Assembly: GCF_000376425.1 (NCBI RefSeq)
Contig: NZ_AQWL01000004.1
Location: 142,251-206,250 of the forward strand
DNA: 64,000 bases
Origin: Thiobacillus denitrificans DSM 12475
GTDB taxonomy: Bacteria; Pseudomonadota; Gammaproteobacteria; Burkholderiales; Thiobacillaceae
Direction of reading: 5' to 3'
The notes under the pieces were generated by a model that had not been told where the DNA came from, made no database searches, and was given only the letters and a program-made list of their open reading frames with translations. This document shows, in pieces, positions 57,080-64,000 of the stretch (positions within the stretch are counted from its first letter, which is position 1; every line of letters begins with the position of its first letter). The position numbers and the translations under genes were made by a program.

Positions 57080-57356
57080 TCGTTTTTCCCGACTGAACGG
57101 TGTGGGCAGACACCACCCGGACGAACCATTCGTCCGACGCAATCATGCCCAGCTCATTGCGCGCGCGCTCTTCGATGGCGTCGCGTCCCTGCTTGAGGTC
57201 GCCAAGCTCGGCCAGCAGGCCGGCATTGCGGGTCTGCAGACGCAGGTTCAGCGCCTGCTGGGTGTCGATTCTGTTCGCACTTTCACGCACTTTCAACCAT
57301 CCGCCTTCGCCCAGCCACAGCGGGTATTGCAACAGCACGATCGCCACGGCCAGCAT
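57072..57356 (-). CDS. ftsB: Septum formation initiator FtsB
   Basis: Divisome protein forming a coiled-coil complex with FtsL and FtsQ. About 94 residues: one membrane helix (MLAVAIVLLQYPLWLGEGGW), a coiled coil (LNLRLQTRNAGLLAELGDLK) and the FtsB motif AIEERARNELGMI near the end. ATG 57356 gives the normal length and a start just before the helix; ATG 57431 is possible but would overlap eno and add an unusual N-terminal extension. The end overlaps zipA. Confidence 0.85.
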
Positions 57357-57408
57357 CCAGGTCAAGCCCTGGCTGCGAATACGCGCGACCAGCCTGACTG
57401 CGTTGAGG

Positions 57409-58695
<1,287 letters not shown>

Positions 58696-58718
58696 CTATC
58701 CTTCAGATTCAATTCTTA

Positions 58719-58834
58719 TCCGCAATACCCGAAGGGCATGAAGGACGCTAAGGGGCGCGAAGGGAAAACAAGACAAAACTCCGGGTTTTCTTCGCGTTTC
58801 TTCGCGCCCTTTATGCCCTTCGGGCATTCGCGGA
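58719..58834. repeat. GCGAAGGAC-type inverted repeat, copy 2
   Basis: Imperfect inverted repeat with arms of about 45 bases: the left arm starts TCCGCAATACCCGAAGGGCA and the right arm, reverse complemented, starts TCCGCGAATGCCCGAAGGGC. Internal CTTCGCGTTTCTTCGCG matches copy 1 at 6828-6907. It fills the gap between eno and kdsA and its right end touches the kdsA stop codon. Confidence 0.75.
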
Positions 58835-61607
<2,773 letters not shown>

Positions 61608-63950
61608 CTATTGTGCACGGGCCAGCCGCCGCCAGGTCGCCACCACCGTATCCGGGTTCAGCGACATCGAGCCGATGCCCTGCGCCACCAGCCAGTCGGC
61701 CAGGTCGGGATGGTCGCTCGGCCCCTGGCCGCAGATGCCGATGTACTTGCCGTTGCGCTTGCACGCGGCGATTGCCTCGACGAGCAGTTTCTTCACCGCC
61801 GGGTTGCGCTCATCGAAGCTCTCGGCCACCAGACCCGAGTCGCGGTCGATGCCGAGCGTGAGCTGGGTGAGGTCGTTGCTGCCGATGGAGAAGCCGTCGA
61901 CGTACTGCAGAAAATCGTCGGCCAGCAGCACGTTGGAGGGGATCTCACACATCATGATCAGGCGCAGGCCATTGTCGCCGCGCGCAAGGCCGTTGAGCGC
62001 CAGCAGGTCGACCACCGCCGCGCATTCCTCGACGGTGCGCACGAAGGGAATCATGACCTCGACGTTGGTGAGCCCGATGACGTCGCGCACTTTTTTCAGC
62101 GCACGGCACTCCAGCTCGAACGCCGGGCGGAACAGTGGCGACACGTAGCGCGCTGCGCCGCGCAGCCCCAGCATGGGATTCTCCTCCTTCGGCTCGTAGC
62201 GGCCGCCGCCGAGCAGGTTGGCGTATTCGTTGGACTTGAAGTCGCTCAATCGCACGATCGCCGGCTGCGGCCAGAACGCGGCCGCCAGCGTGGCGATGCC
62301 CTCGGCCAGCTTGTCGACGTAGAAGGACACCGGATCGGCGTAGCCGGCGGTACGCCGTTCGATCTCGTCGCGCAGCTCGGGCGTCTGGCCGGCATGGTCG
62401 AGCAGCGCCAGCGGATGCACACCGATCATGCGCGCGATGATGAATTCGAGGCGCGCGAGGCCGATGCCGTGGTTCGGAATCTGCGCGAATTCGAAGGCGC
62501 GCTCCGGGTTGCCGACGTTCATCATCAGCTTGACCGGGGGCTCGGCCAGGGTTTCGCTCATCAGCGTTTCCACCGTGAACGGCAGCTTGCCCGCATAGAT
62601 CCTGCCGGTATCGCCCTCGGCGCACGACACCGTCACCGTCTCGCCGTCCTTCAGCACCGTGGTCGCCGCGCCGGTACCGACCACGGCGGGGATGCCCAGT
62701 TCGCGCGCCACGATCGCGGCGTGGCAGGTGCGGCCGCCGCGGTTGGTGACGATCGCCGCGGCCCGCTTCATCACCGGCTCCCAGTCGGGATCGGTCATGT
62801 CGCTCACCAGCACGTCGCCCGGCTGCACACGATCCATTTCCGCCGGGCTGGCGATCACCCGCACCACGCCGGCACCGATTTTCTGGCCGATGGCGCGGCC
62901 GCTGATGCGCACCTCGCCGGTGGCCTCCAGCACGTAGCGCTCGCCGCCACTTTTCTCGCGCGTCTTCACCGTTTCCGGCCGCGCCTGCACGATGAAAAGT
63001 TCACCGGTTTCACCATCCTTGGCCCACTCGACGTCCATCGGCCGGGCATAGTGGCGTTCGATCTGCACCGCCTGGCGCGCCAGTTCCAGCACTTCGGCGT
63101 CGGTCAGCGCGAACTGCCGGCGCAGCTCCAGCGGAGTCTCCTCGACCGCGGTGGCGCCATCGCGCCAGACCATGCGGATGGCTTTTTCGCCCAGCTCGCG
63201 CCGCACCACGGCGGGAAAGCCTTGCGCCAGCGTCGGCTTGTGCACGTAGAACTCGTCCGGGTTGACCGAGCCTTGCACCACGGTTTCACCCAGCCCGTAG
63301 GCGGCGGTGATGAACACCACGTCGCGAAACCCGGATTCGGTATCGAGCGTGAACAGCACCCCCGAACACGCGATGTCGGAACGCACCATGCGCTGCACCC
63401 CGGCCGACAACGCCACCTCGGCATGGTCGAAGCCGTGATGCTCACGGTAGGCGATGGCACGGTCGTTGTAGAGCGAGGCGAACACCTTTTTCACGTGTGC
63501 CAGCAGCGCGTCTTCGCCACGTACGTGCAGATAGGTCTCCTGCTGGCCGGCGAACGAGGCGTCGGGCAGATCCTCGGCGGTGGCCGATGAGCGCACCGCC
63601 ACCGATACTGCATCGCCGAGCGCCGCATAGGCGGCGCGCAGACCGCTTTCCAGTGCGGGCTGCAGGCTGGCTGCTTCCACCCAGGCGCGAATCTCCACGC
63701 CGGCCGCGGTCAGCGCCGTCACGTCCGCCACGTCGAGCGCCGCCAGCCGCGCATGGATGCGCGCGCGCAAATCGTTATGATCGAGAAAATCCCAGAACGC
63801 CTGTGCGGTGGTGGCGAACCCGCCCGGCACCTTGACTCCCGCTCCCGCCAGATGGCGGATCATTTCGCCGAGCGAGGCATTCTTGCCGCCCACGCGCGGC
63901 ACATCCGCGATCGACAAGGCATCCAGCGGCACAATATAGTCAGCAGACAT
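61608..63950 (-). CDS. ppsA: Phosphoenolpyruvate synthase
   Basis: Converts pyruvate, ATP and water to PEP, AMP and phosphate for gluconeogenesis. The 780-residue product has the N-terminal ATP-binding domain ([12 protein letters not shown]), the phosphohistidine loop [17 protein letters not shown], and the C-terminal PEP-binding barrel ending in [17 protein letters not shown] with the catalytic Cys. ATG 63950 has GGAG nine bases upstream; the frame extending to 63998 overlaps the divergent gene and is rejected. Confidence 0.96.
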   Translation of the reverse strand: MSADYIVPLDALSIADVPRVGGKNASLGEMIRHLAGAGVKVPGGFATTAQAFWDFLDHNDLRARIHARLAALDVADVTALTAAGVEIRAWVEAASLQPALESGLRAAYAALGDAVSVAVRSSATAEDLPDASFAGQQETYLHVRGEDALLAHVKKVFASLYNDRAIAYREHHGFDHAEVALSAGVQRMVRSDIACSGVLFTLDTESGFRDVVFITAAYGLGETVVQGSVNPDEFYVHKPTLAQGFPAVVRRELGEKAIRMVWRDGATAVEETPLELRRQFALTDAEVLELARQAVQIERHYARPMDVEWAKDGETGELFIVQARPETVKTREKSGGERYVLEATGEVRISGRAIGQKIGAGVVRVIASPAEMDRVQPGDVLVSDMTDPDWEPVMKRAAAIVTNRGGRTCHAAIVARELGIPAVVGTGAATTVLKDGETVTVSCAEGDTGRIYAGKLPFTVETLMSETLAEPPVKLMMNVGNPERAFEFAQIPNHGIGLARLEFIIARMIGVHPLALLDHAGQTPELRDEIERRTAGYADPVSFYVDKLAEGIATLAAAFWPQPAIVRLSDFKSNEYANLLGGGRYEPKEENPMLGLRGAARYVSPLFRPAFELECRALKKVRDVIGLTNVEVMIPFVRTVEECAAVVDLLALNGLARGDNGLRLIMMCEIPSNVLLADDFLQYVDGFSIGSNDLTQLTLGIDRDSGLVAESFDERNPAVKKLLVEAIAACKRNGKYIGICGQGPSDHPDLADWLVAQGIGSMSLNPDTVVATWRRLARAQ

Positions 63951-63962
63951 TAGGTGAGCTCC

Positions 63963-64000
63963 ATGAATAATTGCAGCGTATTTTGCGTGTCCGACCACAC
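63963..64000 (+). CDS. ppsR: 5' end of a divergent gene, probably PEP synthase regulatory protein
   Basis: Only 12 codons are in the window. They read [12 protein letters not shown] and then Thr (incomplete), which resembles the start of PpsR/DUF299 kinase-phosphorylases (typically xxRTVFFISDRTGITAE). AGGTGAG precedes ATG 63963. Genes for PpsR are commonly divergent from ppsA, which fits the position. The fragment is too short for certainty. Confidence 0.55.
   Translation, partial: MNNCSVFCVSDH

Overview
The window looks like a chromosomal segment of a high-GC betaproteobacterium, probably a sulfur- or metal-habitat chemolithotroph of the Thiobacillus type. This is inferred from the pyrG-kdsA-eno-ftsB order, a betaproteobacterial-style LigA N-terminus, a ccoNOQP/ccoG/fixH oxidase cluster, soxCD-like genes and a large copper/silver efflux locus. 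No rRNA, tRNA, CRISPR array, transposase or integrase was seen. Most of the sequence is conserved chromosome with two accessory-looking blocks.

Layout. 1-1271: 3' truncated chemoreceptor gene. 1.5-4.7 kb: Cu/Zn superoxide dismutase, RluA-type pseudouridine synthase, a cysteine-less AhpD/CMD-fold protein and an M17 aminopeptidase. 4.8-9.9 kb: pyruvate dehydrogenase operon of E1 alpha, E1 beta and a 1000-residue protein in which complete E2 (two lipoyl domains, E1/E3-binding domain, catalytic domain) and complete E3 (dihydrolipoamide dehydrogenase) are one polypeptide. 10.1-12.1 kb: visibly AT-richer soxC and soxD-like pair with no other sox genes. 12.3 kb: short decayed piece resembling E2. 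12.5-22.5 kb: copper/silver resistance region (cusF, Met-rich protein, SHOCT protein, cusC, cusB with fused CusF domain, cusA on the minus strand; a Cys-rich small protein, cusR and cusS on the plus strand), with matching inverted-repeat operators in front of both arms.

22.6-27.5 kb: dacA, pyrD, a TIGR03790 protein and ald. 28.0-33.7 kb: cbb3 oxidase ccoN-O-Q-P, then ccoG, fixH and two small membrane proteins. 33.7-36.8 kb: MASE1-GGDEF diguanylate cyclase and hemN. 37.0-41.5 kb: overlapping three-gene envelope export unit (LolA-like periplasmic protein, outer-membrane barrel, MMPL/RND permease). 41.5-51.3 kb: coiled-coil membrane protein, ppc, purL, lipoprotein alpha/beta hydrolase, DUF3330 protein, PhnD-like binding protein. 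51.5-64.0 kb: nnr, galU, then pyrG-kdsA-eno-ftsB-zipA-ligA(-galU) on the minus strand, ppsA, and at the right edge the first codons of a divergent gene that reads like ppsR.

How the parts fit. The PDH complex, PEP carboxylase, PEP synthase, enolase and alanine dehydrogenase sit around pyruvate/PEP. The cbb3 oxidase, HemN and perhaps SoxCD serve low-oxygen or sulfur-based respiration. The cus locus protects the periplasm from Cu(I)/Ag(I). The strongest candidates for something new are the E2-E3 fusion, the orphan AT-rich soxCD pair, and the small Met-rich and Cys-rich proteins tied to the cus operators.
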